Assembly (NCBI GenBank): GCA_021234155.1
Contig: JAJEKV010000036.1
Span: 11,111,426-11,175,425, forward strand
DNA length: 64,000 bases
From: Isoetes taiwanensis
Taxonomy: Eukaryota > Streptophyta > Lycopodiopsida > Isoetales > Isoetaceae
Reading direction: 5' to 3'
Below, in pieces: positions 33,773 through 44,282 of the stretch. The notes beneath the pieces are model-generated. The model worked only from the letters and a program-made list of their open reading frames with translations. It made no database searches and had not been told where the DNA came from. The translations under genes were made by a program, and so were the position numbers. Every line of letters begins with the position of its first letter. The first letter of the stretch is position 1.

Positions 33773-35268
33773 ATGTCCTTCTCAGAGGCGGATGTCAACG
33801 ACATCTTCCAAGTCTTTGGGAAAGAAATCGACATCCAAGCCACGCTAAATGCAACCCCAGCATATAGGCAGGTGCTAGCAGAATTTCAAGCTAGGATAGG
33901 ACCCTCCCTTGTCCAAGTCCCCCCTTGCATAGGATACTTCGTTCCCCGCCCATCCCTTCAAGCAACCTTGGGCGATGTCCCCAACATCGCCAAGTACTTG
34001 ACTAACAAGGCGCAGAGGCTGCCTCGACTACATGGTCCCGACGACCAATAGGACCAAGTACTTTTCTTACACCGCAGCCCTAGCCATCTTCTTATCCCAA
34101 TCGCCGAGAACCCGATGGGGGGGCAACCTCTATCCCTCCGATGGAGGTAGACCCCATAGCAAAGGTAAGAGGAAGAGCGGATGTCGCTGCGGTATCAACG
34201 TGAAACAGAAGCAAGAGAGGATGAAGAGGAGTCGGACAACGAAGGATACACGGAGCTCGACTTCGGACGAAGAAACGGCGCCAAGCGGCAGCGGAGCTGA
34301 TCAATTTCGAAAGGCCCGGCAGGGCATCGAGTTGCTCCCCCACCGGGCTAGGCATCACAAGCCTAGCCCCATCATCATCAACGGAGAGGAATATCTACTC
34401 CTCAAATGACATCCGTAACCTTCCCGAATGCGGGAGAGGGAGCTCGGGTTGGACGAATCTGCCCACCAACTCAAGGCAGATCGACATGGACGACTTCATC
34501 ATCCCGGGAGCCTCGGACTTTCCTCGGGCTCCAAGTGAGGGAGGCCGACACCTACACAGGGAGACGACCTCCGATATCCGTGCCTATAGCAAAGATCGTG
34601 CAAATGATGGACGAAATGGAGTCGCCAACGAGGGAGGAGTTCCTCGCCCTCCAAGAACGTATGGGGATCTGTGGGAAGACCACGAGCATCCTAATGTCGT
34701 CCTTCGACATCACCCCCGCCAAAAGGAGAAGGAATCGACCTCGAGGCTCGACCGCGACAATTGAAGACTACGAGAGCTGACTGAAATTGAGGTCGACGAA
34801 AGTACGGGCGGCACGTGAGCCGGAGGCCAAACAAGCGAGAAGCTTTCGGCGACACACAACGACATTTCGCCAGTACTACTTGTCGCTGCGATGGATGGGA
34901 GAATAGCGGTAATACACCGCAAGTTCAGTCCCGCAGGTGAAGAAGGAGTGTTCATGCCGATTGCACTCTCGGCTTCGCGCAGCATGCTCGAATAGCAACA
35001 AACGCCGACTATGCCGTCTTAGTCAAGAGGGCAATGGCACTTGACCTCTTCGACTTATACCATACCCCACCGACGCCAGCGAGATTGGCGATGGATCGCG
35101 GCCCTTACATCCGACCGCGGGTAGAAGACCTGGTGAGAGCCATACAGGGGAGGCTCGTCGGCAAACATCATCGAACTTGGGTCACTTTCGGTAGGGACGG
35201 CCCAAGTTAAGAAGTTTCTTGAAGACAACCCATCTTACCGGCGATTTCAAGACTAGTTAGACTCTTGA
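33773..35268 (+). pseudogene. Second internal gene of copy B, unknown function
   Basis: The first frame (33773-34051) starts MSFSEADVNDIFQVFGKEID and contains VPPCIGYFVPRPSLQATLGD. Later pieces in changing frames read YFSYTAALAIFL, KPSPIIINGEEYLL, MDEMESPTREEFLALQERMG, AAMDGRIAVIHRKFSPAGEE and YAVLVKRAMALDLFDLYH. At least five frameshifts or stops. GC content is as high as in the H3-like gene and gag. I recognise no family. It has the same A-B palindrome plus TATA arrangement as the H3-like gene, so the two were probably co-regulated. AT-rich sequence with AATATAAA near 35310 may be its 3' end. Codon-like pattern through several frames suggests a once-intact protein of about 450 residues. Confidence 0.7.
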
Positions 35269-35417
35269 TCCCGGAGACTTTTTGTATCTGAGATATTATA
35301 TGATATATGAATATAAATTCTATTGCACTTTAAATGTTTTGTCGATGTAATTCTGCCCACAATTATACCAACAAACATAAACAATGCAAGAGAACAAAGG
35401 AACTAACCATATAGCCA

Positions 35418-36400
35418 TGAATCACTTGTGGATGCAGCTAGAGGACTAAGCGCAGGGGAACGACAACTGCGAGACCTTATAGAAGAGCGGACCCCCATTG
35501 CACCACCCCGGCAAGGAACCTATTTGCAGATATGGAACCCATGACCCCAGAGGAGGAGATATCCCAAATGAGGACGGACCTGGAGCAGATAAAGGCCTTG
35601 CTGTCCGCGCAAGCAGGAGTGGGTTCGGTGGGCAACGCTCAGTTGCCGCAAGCATCAGCTCGGAGAACAGGAAGGGACAAGAAGAGGAGCAAGAGAAGGA
35701 GATCCTCCAGTCCGGAATCTTCCGACTCAAGTTCGCACTCGGACTCGACTCAGGAAGAGGAAGAGCGTGTTCGGGACCGAAACGATGGAAGGCAAAGGAA
35801 CACCGAGGAGGGAAGGCGAGGAACACCCCGGATGGATCGACAAAGAGACACCGTGGCCTCGACTACCGTAAGAAGGTAGATTCTCGCGACCGGCAATGTA
35901 TGGAAGGCCCGAAACCGGAACAGTTCTCGGGAGAACAGTCGATTATTAGAAGCGAGAGGCATGGCTGGACGAAATGAGTGAGTACGGCAACGCTTATGGC
36001 ATGAAAGATAAAGCCAAAGGCGAGTTGCAACAGCCAACTTGAAAGGAGCCGCACGGATTTGGTGGAAGGGTTATGCAAAGGCACATGGCTTAAGCAGGGA
36101 TGCTTGTAAGTTCAAGAAGTTTGCAAAAAGCCTTCAAAGCGCCATTACGTCCCAAGGGAACATAAGTCCAAAGATGATGCAAAGGTTCTATAGGCTCCAA
36201 CAGGGAAACAAATCAGTCCAAAAAATATACGAGGAATTCATGAGGCTAAGGCTGTATGCGTCTTGGTTGGGAGAGAAGCATGCGATGGAAAGCTATATCG
36301 AGGGGTCGAATGAGGAGATCCGCAAGCTTGTGAGAGCAATAAACCCTAGGACGATATCGTGCAAGAGTCCAAGGCTATAAGCTTGCGGGGGTCGGGACCT
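35418..36400 (+). pseudogene. gag of copy B
   Basis: A frame at 35532-35879 starts MEPMTPEEEISQMRTDLEQI (coiled-coil-like), then SKRRRSSSPESSDSSSHSDS, a basic/Ser-rich stretch. The capsid part in 36039-36380 has GAARIWWKGYAKAHGLSR, SLQSAITSQGN and FYRLQQGNKSVQKIYEEFMRLRLYASWL, the retrotransposon gag core. At least two frameshifts lie between. Sequence upstream of 35532 is open in other frames (GLSAGERQLRDLIEER), so the true start may be earlier. Role: particle assembly around the element RNA. Confidence 0.85.
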
Positions 36401-36497
36401 CCGGAATAGCGGGCGGAAGCGCAGTATTTCCGGGATAAAGGCAAAGCGACGAGAAGCTATAGCCCCGGCAGCCATCCCAGCCCAAATAGAGCCCCAC

Positions 36498-37541
36498 ATG
36501 GTGGCAAACTGGGGAAGCGGCGGGAGAAGAAGCGTGTCCTTTAAGGACAAGCAGGAAGGGTCAAACTACTCCAAAGCAGTACGATCCTTTTTGCAGGCGA
36601 TGCCCAAGGAAAAGAGGCAGGAGTGCATAGAAAAGCAACATTGCCCGAGGTGCTTCCAGCCGAACCATAGGACAGCAAACTGCCCCTACGTCATGAGTGC
36701 AGCTCTAGCGGAGTTGGGAGATTGGGACGCACTGTCTGACGACGACGGCGAAGAAGCACACGACTACATTCAGGGTGAGTGTCATATCTTTGCCGCAATA
36801 GATACAGAGCAAGCAGAGAGCCAATACAAGGTAATTTCCACAGTAGGGAAGGCCAAGGCTAAGTCCTTCATAGTCTTGATAGACTCAGGAAGTAGCCATA
36901 ACTTTGCATCCCCCAGAATGGTTCAAATGTTGAAGTTGAAGCCTCTAAAGTCAAAGCCAAGACCCGTTGTCTTAGCAAGTGGTGCAGTGAGGCAGACGGC
37001 GGGCAAGAGAATTAACTTCGACATCGACTTGCCAGGGATTAGTATCCAGATGGGGGCAGAAGTAATGGGCATTGGCAAGTATGACTTGATCATAGGAATG
37101 GAGTACCTTGGGCCAGCAGGGGCCATTATCGACTGTGGGAAGCGGAAAGTGACCTTCCCAACGCCTGACGGCAAGATCATCGAAATCACAGGTAAAGAAG
37201 TTGTCCCCATCATGCAGTGCATGTCTTCTAAGAGGCTGTTCAAGTGCATCAAGAGCGAGCAGGTGGCATACATCTTCAAGCTTGAGATTAGTGAGCCGGA
37301 ATCGGAAGGAAGCAAAGAAGACAACGTGCTCAGCAAGTTGCCGAAGCAAGTAGCTAAGTTGATCACGGAGTTCCATGATCTCTTTCCAGATGAGATCAAG
37401 CAGCTCTCTCCTTATAGGGGAGTTGAGTGCGAGATTGCACTCGAACCAGGAACAAAGCCAACGAGCAAGGCTCCATATAGAATGACAACGCAGAATTGTC
37501 GAGAGCTAAAGAAGCGATTCACGGGGAGCTGCTTGACCTAG
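36498..37541 (+). CDS. Zinc knuckle, aspartic protease and RT start, copy B
   Basis: A 347-residue open frame. Residues about 50-63 are a CCHC knuckle ([15 protein letters not shown]-2-C-4-H-4-C) that binds nucleic acid. The pepsin-like retroviral protease follows with the active site [11 protein letters not shown] and the later DLIIGMEYL strand. The tail ([36 protein letters not shown]) leads into RT, where the frame breaks near 37530. The start is internal to gag-pol. This is the longest intact protein block of copy B. Confidence 0.92.
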   Translation: MVANWGSGGRRSVSFKDKQEGSNYSKAVRSFLQAMPKEKRQECIEKQHCPRCFQPNHRTANCPYVMSAALAELGDWDALSDDDGEEAHDYIQGECHIFAAIDTEQAESQYKVISTVGKAKAKSFIVLIDSGSSHNFASPRMVQMLKLKPLKSKPRPVVLASGAVRQTAGKRINFDIDLPGISIQMGAEVMGIGKYDLIIGMEYLGPAGAIIDCGKRKVTFPTPDGKIIEITGKEVVPIMQCMSSKRLFKCIKSEQVAYIFKLEISEPESEGSKEDNVLSKLPKQVAKLITEFHDLFPDEIKQLSPYRGVECEIALEPGTKPTSKAPYRMTTQNCRELKKRFTGSCLT

Positions 37542-38630
37542 GTTTTATTAGACCTAGTGTTTTACGCCATTTGGCGCCCATTCTCTTCGTTAAGAAGAAG
37601 GATGGCGGTTTAAGGATGTGCATAGACTATAGGCGGTTGAACAAGCACACCATCAAGAACAAGTACGCGCTCCCCAGATCGGATGACTTGATGGATCAGC
37701 TCCAAGGTGCAAAGATCTTCTCCAAAATCGACTTAAGGTCGAGGTTATCATCGAATCGGGATAAAGGAAGAAGATATCCATAAGACCGCCTTGAACGCGG
37801 TATGGGCACTATGAGTTCACGGTAATGCCCTTCGGCTTATCGAATGCCCCCGCTAACGTTCATGAGGCTCATGAACGACATCTTCGAGGAGTTCTTAGAC
37901 ACCTTTGTGATTGTTTTCTTTGATGACATTTTGGTGTATAGCAGATCCCTTGAAGAGCACGCATAAACAATTGAGAAGAGGCCGAGAAAGTTGAAGAGGC
38001 ACCGGTTATGCGCCAAGTTGTCGGTGCCACTTTCCTTGAGGGGAAGGTGGAGTACCTTGGTCATGTGATCTCGCCAGAAGGCATCTCGACGGATCCCCGC
38101 AAAGATTGAAGCCGCTCATTCAAAGGCGGCGCGAAGAATGTGCATGAAGTCGAAGTTTTCGGCCTAGCGGTACTATAGGAAGTTCGTGGAAGAACTTTGC
38201 CAAGATAGCAGCCCCGCTTAACCGACTTGACGCTGGCGAGAAAGTGAAAGATTGGGCGAGCATTGGCACAAGAAAGCCCAAGCTGGGTTTGAATTGTTGA
38301 AGGAAGCTTTAACAACAGCCCCAGCCTTAACCCCTCCCCCGTAGAAAAGATAAGCTTGTAGCAACAGATCGCGAGTAAGATAGCTACAGTGCGGTGCTTA
38401 TGCAAGAAGAAGAGCGTGGTAGCGTATGATTCCGTGAAGATGAACGACGCCGAAACACGCTACCCCACGCGATCATCAAGAATTGCTTAAGGGTCGTCGG
38501 GGCATTAAGAATTTGGAGGCACTACCTTTTGGGAAGGAAGTTCCAGTTGGATCTGACCACCGAGCCTCCAATATGTATTCACGCAACCACCACACCTCAA
38601 CCCGAGGCAGAGAAGGTGGATGGAGTTCCT
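37496..38630 (+). pseudogene. RT / RNase H of copy B
   Basis: The frame 37496-37783 covers the RT fingers: [65 protein letters not shown]. The palm with [12 protein letters not shown] (about 37907-37940) and RNase H (to [17 protein letters not shown] near 38650) are spread over frames with about ten small indels. Compared with copy A many indels fall at CAG/CTG sites. Confidence 0.88.
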
Positions 38631-39805
38631 TGAAGAGTACGACTTTGATATAGTCTACAAACCCGGGAAGCTCAATGTGGTAGCGGATGCGCTTTCAAGG
38701 CATCCCCCGACAACTAGAGTGCATTGCAATGCAATTTCGGCGATCTCCAAATGACTTTGGTAAGAAGATCGAAGAGTCCTTGCCAACGGATCGCGGATTT
38801 TAAGGAAGTATGGGCAAGTCTCTCTAGGGAGGCTAGAAACGGATAAGGAGCGGGGAAGCCTTTAAGCATTTTAAGAAGGAAGGCAACCTGTTATACCATA
38901 AGAACAAGTTGTGCGTGCACCGAATCATCGGGTATAAGGAAATTGATCCTCCACGACCGCGCTGCTTGCCCAATAGCTGGCCATGCGGGATTCATGAAAA
39001 CATATTTCAAAGTGCGCAGCAGCTATTATTGGCCGAAATGAAGAAGCGGTGGCTCGCTACATCAAGGAATGCCAGCTATGTCGTCAGAGACAAAGGAAAG
39101 CAGCCAAGTCCAGGGGCATTGGAGCCATTAGCGGTGCCAAACGCTAAGTGGGAGGTAATCATGGATTTCATCACGGGACTCCCAAGAACAACAAGAGGGA
39201 AGGATGCCTTGATGGTAGTGGTCGACAAGTTGTCTAAGATGGCACATTTTGTGCCTTGCGGGACCACGAGATACGACTATGGATACAACAAAGCTCTTCA
39301 CCAAAGAGATCTTCGGGCTTCATGGCATGCCAAGGGAGATCATCTCCGAAGCGAGGATCCGTTCATGAGCCTTTTGGCAAGACCTCTTTGCGACAATCCG
39401 CATTTGCTATCCATGAGCACGGCATATCATCCTCGACGGATGGCGGACGGAGCGGACCAACAGATTTTAGAGGACATGCTACTAAACTATGTCCGAATAA
39501 GCAAAGTATGTGGGAAGAATTTATTCACTTGGTGGAGTTTGCATACAATAGCACCAAGCGAAATCATCCCAAATGTCGCCGTTTATGATCAATTACGGCT
39601 ATCGATTACTGTTAACTCGGACACTTGGCACAACCCCGCGTCAAAAGTGGAAGTTTCGCAGCCGATGTTGGCGGATATCGCGGCTTTGTGAAAGAAGTTC
39701 GAGGTTATCGCTAGCGACAAAGAAGTCGTCGAGAAGAGCATCGCCGACAAGCATCGAACAGTAAGAGAGTTCAAAGTTGGAGATGATGTTTGGCTCAAGA
39801 TCAAG
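38631..39805 (+). pseudogene. Integrase of copy B
   Basis: Collinear with 973-2169 of copy A, with many small indels. Recognisable pieces: [24 protein letters not shown] (in another frame), ECQLC, WEVIMDFITGLPRTTRGKDALMVVVDKLSKMAHFV, MSTAYHP, and EFAYNSTK. The HHCC and DDE residues are present but not in one frame. Confidence 0.88.
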
Positions 39806-40253
39806 GTGAAGCAGGCGAAGCTCAGGATAGGGAATTGCAAGAAGCTTGCTCCAAGGTGGGCTGGACCTTTCAGAATAGTCAAGAGAGTAGGCAATCAATC
39901 CTACAAGCTAGACTTGCCAGCACACCTAAAGATTCATAAGGTCTTCCACGTGAGTTTGTTGAAGAAGCATACTCCAAATCCGCATCAAAGTCTTGGATTC
40001 TCCAACGTTGTTGGAAATGATGGAGGAGAGCATTTGGAAATAGTTCGACTTGATTCTTGATAAAGCTTTCAAGAAAACGAGGAGATCAGAATTCCTCCAG
40101 TATTTGGTCAAGTGGAAACACTTACCAGTGGAAGACGCAACGTGGGTACTTAAGAAAGATTTAGTAAAGCAGTATCCACAGTTCATGGAGCAATGGGACG
40201 GCAAGGTCATCTCCGAAGAAATCGGCTCAGGCATGTCGATTTGTGTAGGTTAA
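39806..40253 (+). pseudogene. Integrase C-terminus and chromodomain, copy B
   Basis: Frame 39806-40060 has LAPRWAGPFRIVKRVGNQSY and KIHKVFHVSLLKKHTPNPHQ, the GPY/F-type segment. Frame 40050-40253 overlaps by 11 bases and carries the chromodomain (FLQYLVKWKHLPVEDATWVL). One frame change separates them. As in copy A, the cage Trp is kept and the third aromatic is Leu. Confidence 0.88.
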
Positions 40254-41122
40254 TTCTTGTGTAATTAAGATTAATCTACACATGCAACCTATGCTTAGTA
40301 TGGGTCGCATGCGTTGTTACCGATGATGGGACCACTACGGTGATCTCTAGGGTGTGGTGTAATGTCAATGTAGGCATGACCGCGTTTCCGCTTGGGCGAG
40401 TGGAAGGTAGATTAGAAAGTCTACTTCTGTCCCACGGAAGTAGACGACCTCGAGAGAAAGGAGGTCATTAAGGAATGCATTGATAGGGAAAGCACCTCTA
40501 GCCCCATATATGCTTTGATAGGAGGAATCAGGCCTTCACGCCCCATATACGGGAAGGACCTATCCTCCACGCTGGGCAACTAGGGTGTAGGCACGAGCGG
40601 CATATAGGCATATAGGCGCTGTCTCCGCGGCCATAATGGAAGATTCACCCTCTATCTACGCCGGGAGATTAGCCATGCATCCATGTAGATAGGTGGGGTG
40701 GTCACCATATAACCAAAATTTTATTAATAATTAAATGGTACTAACGTAGTGTCGACCTGCAGGCCAATAGAGCGCTCCGGAGGGCAAGGAGGTCGAGCTA
40801 CGAAGACTTGCAACACAAATTTTGTTTGAATGTGTTGCAAGGAATGAAGAAACCTGGGACGTTAATTTTAATTTTGATAAACTTAATTGTCATGTTAAGT
40901 GAATTATTGGGTAACCTGTTTTAATGATGTTATGAATTGATAAGTTATTTCATAATATAATGTTGTGATAATGTCCTAAAAATATTACCTTAGGGTAATC
41001 TTAATAAATATGTAGGGATAATAGTAGTATATCGTATGCATCAGGTTGATTGCAGGTTAGGAAGATTCCAAGGTGGGGAGACCCACGATGCTGCGGACAG
41101 CATCATTTCAAGGTGGGGAGAA
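40254..41122 (+). other. 3' noncoding region and polypurine tract, copy B
   Basis: Conserved against 2612-3478 of copy A. Ends with AAGGTGGGGAGAA directly before the LTR. Confidence 0.8.
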
Positions 41123-42764
41123 TGTGACGTTCCAAAGCCAAAGATATCACGGTCCCATGACGATACCGCATCTTTGCCTAAATCCGCAGCGTTACCGCCA
41201 CCTCCGACCGACGCGGTAATGGTAGCCAAGTGGGTAGCCCCTAGGGGGCAACTTGCTAAGAATGTGCATTAGTATTAATGTGCACATTTTCCAATGTACA
41301 CATTAATGTGGGCACACATTTCCATGTGGCCACTTGATGCCAAGTGGGCCATACCCATAGGTGCAATTAATGTGCACATTTTCCAATGCACACATTAATG
41401 TGGGCACACATTTCCATGTGTGCACATTTGGCCACCTAGCCCTTAAAGGCAAGTGGGCCCATTTCCAATTATCCCACATGCCAAAAGAGGATAATTGGAA
41501 ACCCTAACCAACCCCTTGTCTATATAGGGTGGGAAACCCTAACTTGCCCAATTTTCGATTTTAGGGCTTTAGAACTCTGTTTTGGCTGCCTCAACAGCCA
41601 AAACCGCCTCCCAGACTCTGCCTGGGAGAATTGCATCCTTAGTTTCCCTTGATTCGAGCGTCTCAGCAGGATGGTCGAGCTCAGGTCAGGAGGAGCCCCT
41701 CAAGGATCAGGTATTTGGCCAACTAGATAGTCTAAATCCTATTTTAGTCATTGAATCAGTAGGTTTAGCCTATTAGATTGGCCATAGCAGCCCTCTAGAT
41801 CTCTAAATAGCACTATGTTGTAGATTAGATCTAGTACTTTAGTTCTCTGTGAAGTATATGGATGATGTATCTCTATGAACTCCTTGTATTGGGAAGGGGG
41901 GTAGAGACCTAAAGCCTTGTAGTTGATGCTCCTAGAATAGCCTCTCTAGCACACTGTAGATTCGGCCTGTGCACAAGAGCCACACCGGGATGAGGGTGAA
42001 GGGGCCTGACTGGCTGAGAAGGAGGTTCATGTCCTGACTCTTGAACGGTTCCTCTGGTGTGTAAGGCCTACCGGGAACCATTGTGACTAGGTGCTTGCCA
42101 CTGCGTGAGGGCAAGGCATGGGCTCGACACCCGTGAAGTGGTGTTCACTTTCCAGTGGGTTCAGTCGAATACGGGCAGTGGCCCTCTAGTCACCTTGAGT
42201 CAGCATGTAGATCTCTCGGAGGGGAGTGATCCCTACCGCCCCATCGGGCCGGAAGATGAGCCCGTGGAGTAGCCCTCTTGGCTATGCATCCGTGAGGCTC
42301 TGATCGGTCCCGGACGCTTTTCGGACCACTCGCAAAGTGTGCACGAGAGGGGGGATGGAGTGGACAACCCTAAGCCATGTTCATATGCCAGCCAAATCCC
42401 TTGCCATGAATTCATGCGCAATGAACTCACGAGACCCAAGCCGTCACCACCCCTTTGAGTCTGAGCCTTGGGTAGGATTCCCTATGTGATGTGCTGATCT
42501 TTGTCTATGCAGATATGTAGAGGACCATCCTTCGTGATGGTCATATGATGTTGATGTATGTGCTACTGACCTGTATGTTTACGCTTCCGCAGCTAGGTAG
42601 GCCCTGAGGGAGACGGGGTGCAATGACCCCTCCATTCTTCCCACTGGAACCCGTCACGGTTGCAGTGTCATGTGGAGGGCCCTGTATTAGCATGGAGCTG
42701 GTATGGGGGATGAACTCCTGTTTGTATACGGCGAGTGCACCGTATACGAGTAGGGGACGTCACA
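41123..42764 (+). repeat. 3' LTR of copy B
   Basis: 1642 bp, TGTGACGT...ACGTCACA. TATA-like GTCTATATAGGG near 41518. Some sites match copy A better than the partner 5' LTR does (for example GCTCAGGTCAGGAGGAGCC), which argues that those 5' LTR differences are local errors or mutations. Confidence 0.95.
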
Positions 42765-43290
42765 GCCTGACCACCCCCGTCATTTACTTTTCAGGGATGC
42801 TTTGTCCAGGCTGCACATCCTCCGCCATGGCAATCACATGCAAGGGACCTCCTTCTCCGTCCAGGAAGACCTTACCCCAGCACAGCTCTGCCGACGGAAG
42901 GATGAATTATGTCGAGTCCACGAGGCTCGTCTGCACCGGAAGTTGGCTGTGTATAGAGGCGGCCAGGCTATCATTTGGGATCACTGGCCACTTAATCCAT
43001 GTGCAGTGTCTGTGTAGTTGATTTGACTCCGAGATCTGCTTGGGCTTATGCCCTTTAGTTTTGTTCTGTTTTATTCTAGTATTGTGATTTGCTACGGGGC
43101 ATATTCCCCCGAGTTCTGTGTACTGGGGCTAGTCCCCACGTTTGATTTTGGCTTCGGCCTGGTCACGGGGCTTGGTCCCCGAGTTTCAGTCTGGGCTTTT
43201 GCCCTCTCTTTTGTATTGGGTCCCATAACCCGATTGGGTTCTGTGGACGTTAAAAATTTCTTCCTTCCTTCCTTCCTTTCTTTCTTTCTA
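42765..43290 (+). mobile_element. ORF1-only LINE, 3' part
   Basis: The interrupted ORF1 resumes in phase at 42766 and runs to the stop at 43018: DHPRHLLFRDALSRLHILR, VQEDLTPAQLCRRKDELCR, KLAVYRGGQAIIWDHW. The LTPxQL...RK...L...GxxxII pattern is that of the C-terminal domain of L1 ORF1 proteins. A 3' UTR of about 220 bp and the tail GGGTTCTGTGGACGTTAAAA with (TTCC)n(TTTC)n follow directly, without ORF2. It is therefore a non-autonomous half-LINE that depended on another element for RT. Confidence 0.75.
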
Positions 43291-44282
43291 CACTCTTGGT
43301 CTTAAAAATTAACAAGTCAAATCCGATTATGGTCATGCTAAGAAAATTTAATGTTTATATTGGTTTCGCTATTTTGTCAATTATTTGCATTGCGCTTGCA
43401 TGAAAATAGATTTTCAAATATCTTATTTTGCTCCTTTTGGGCTATGTTTGTTTTTCCTTGTAGGACAGTGTGGGAATTTGACACCCCAGAAGGTGTCAAA
43501 AGCAAAAAAAAGTGTCAAAGAGACATCTTCCGTAGAGAAAATATGTCAAAAGAGAATTTATAGTTTGATAAAATGCGTCAAAAGAGACTTTAAAAAATTT
43601 TAAATGTGTCATTTGACACACTTAAAAATATTAAGTGTGTCAAAAAAAATTAGAGCCCCAAATACACAAGAGTTGTCTGTACAAGGCTTAATGTATGTGT
43701 ATACTTAATAATGCAAGAAGAATTAATATTCAATAGAATTTTCCATTTTCCTTATCAAAATATTAATATAGTTATATCGCATGAGGGGGGTTTCTCATGC
43801 CCCCTCATGCACAACCCATGTGCATGCATACCCCATGGACTCCCTTGAATCCCCGCCGTCTGCTTAAGAGCCAATGGTCCAGATGATGACAGGTCATGGG
43901 GGATTTATGTATGCATCATGTGTTGCAGGTGTATGGGGGCATAGGCCATAGTTGCGAACCGTTGGATGAAAATATTGAAGTAAATCTTGGCGGTTGGTTC
44001 TGAGCAGGGGATGTATGGGGTGTTTGAGCAGGGGACTCAAAGAGGGGTTTTGATATTGGCCGTTGAGATTGGATGTGAATTTGGGGCTTCTCATCTCGAT
44101 CGTTGAAGATGAAGTTCGAGGTTAGGGGACAAGGAACGAGGAGTGAAAGTTTCATGGTATTTGCTGTGCATTGTTCCTCCTCAGTATTCTGAGCACTCTG
44201 TGTTCCTAGATTGTGATCTCCAGGTTTTAGTTATGGTGGTCGGAGCAGACAGTGTTAAATGTGGCTGTGCACGTGGGTGGAA
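43291..44282. other. Spacer; no gene seen
   Basis: Includes a GTGTCAAA-rich stretch (43490-43650) with degenerate repeats of GTGTCAAAAG. No coding homology on either strand. Confidence 0.4.

Larger units (their letters stand above)
29369..42764 (+). mobile_element. Ty3/gypsy chromovirus copy B with histone H3-like cassette
   Basis: A 13.4-kb element complete from LTR to LTR. Order: 5' LTR, primer-binding site, leader hairpin, palindromes A1-B1, TATA, H3-like gene, AATAAA, palindromes A2-B2, TATA, unknown ORF, gag, zinc knuckle-protease, RT, RNase H, integrase, chromodomain, 3' region, polypurine tract, 3' LTR. The two extra transcription units between LTR and gag are unusual. Flanks are GCACG (left) and GCCTG (right), a possible 5-bp target duplication with two changes; either copy alone keeps the LINE ORF1 frame across the insertion. 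Confidence 0.95.

Noticed and set aside
29364-42769. A clean 5-bp target duplication around copy B
   Set aside because: GCACG and GCCTG match at only three of five positions; reported as possible only.
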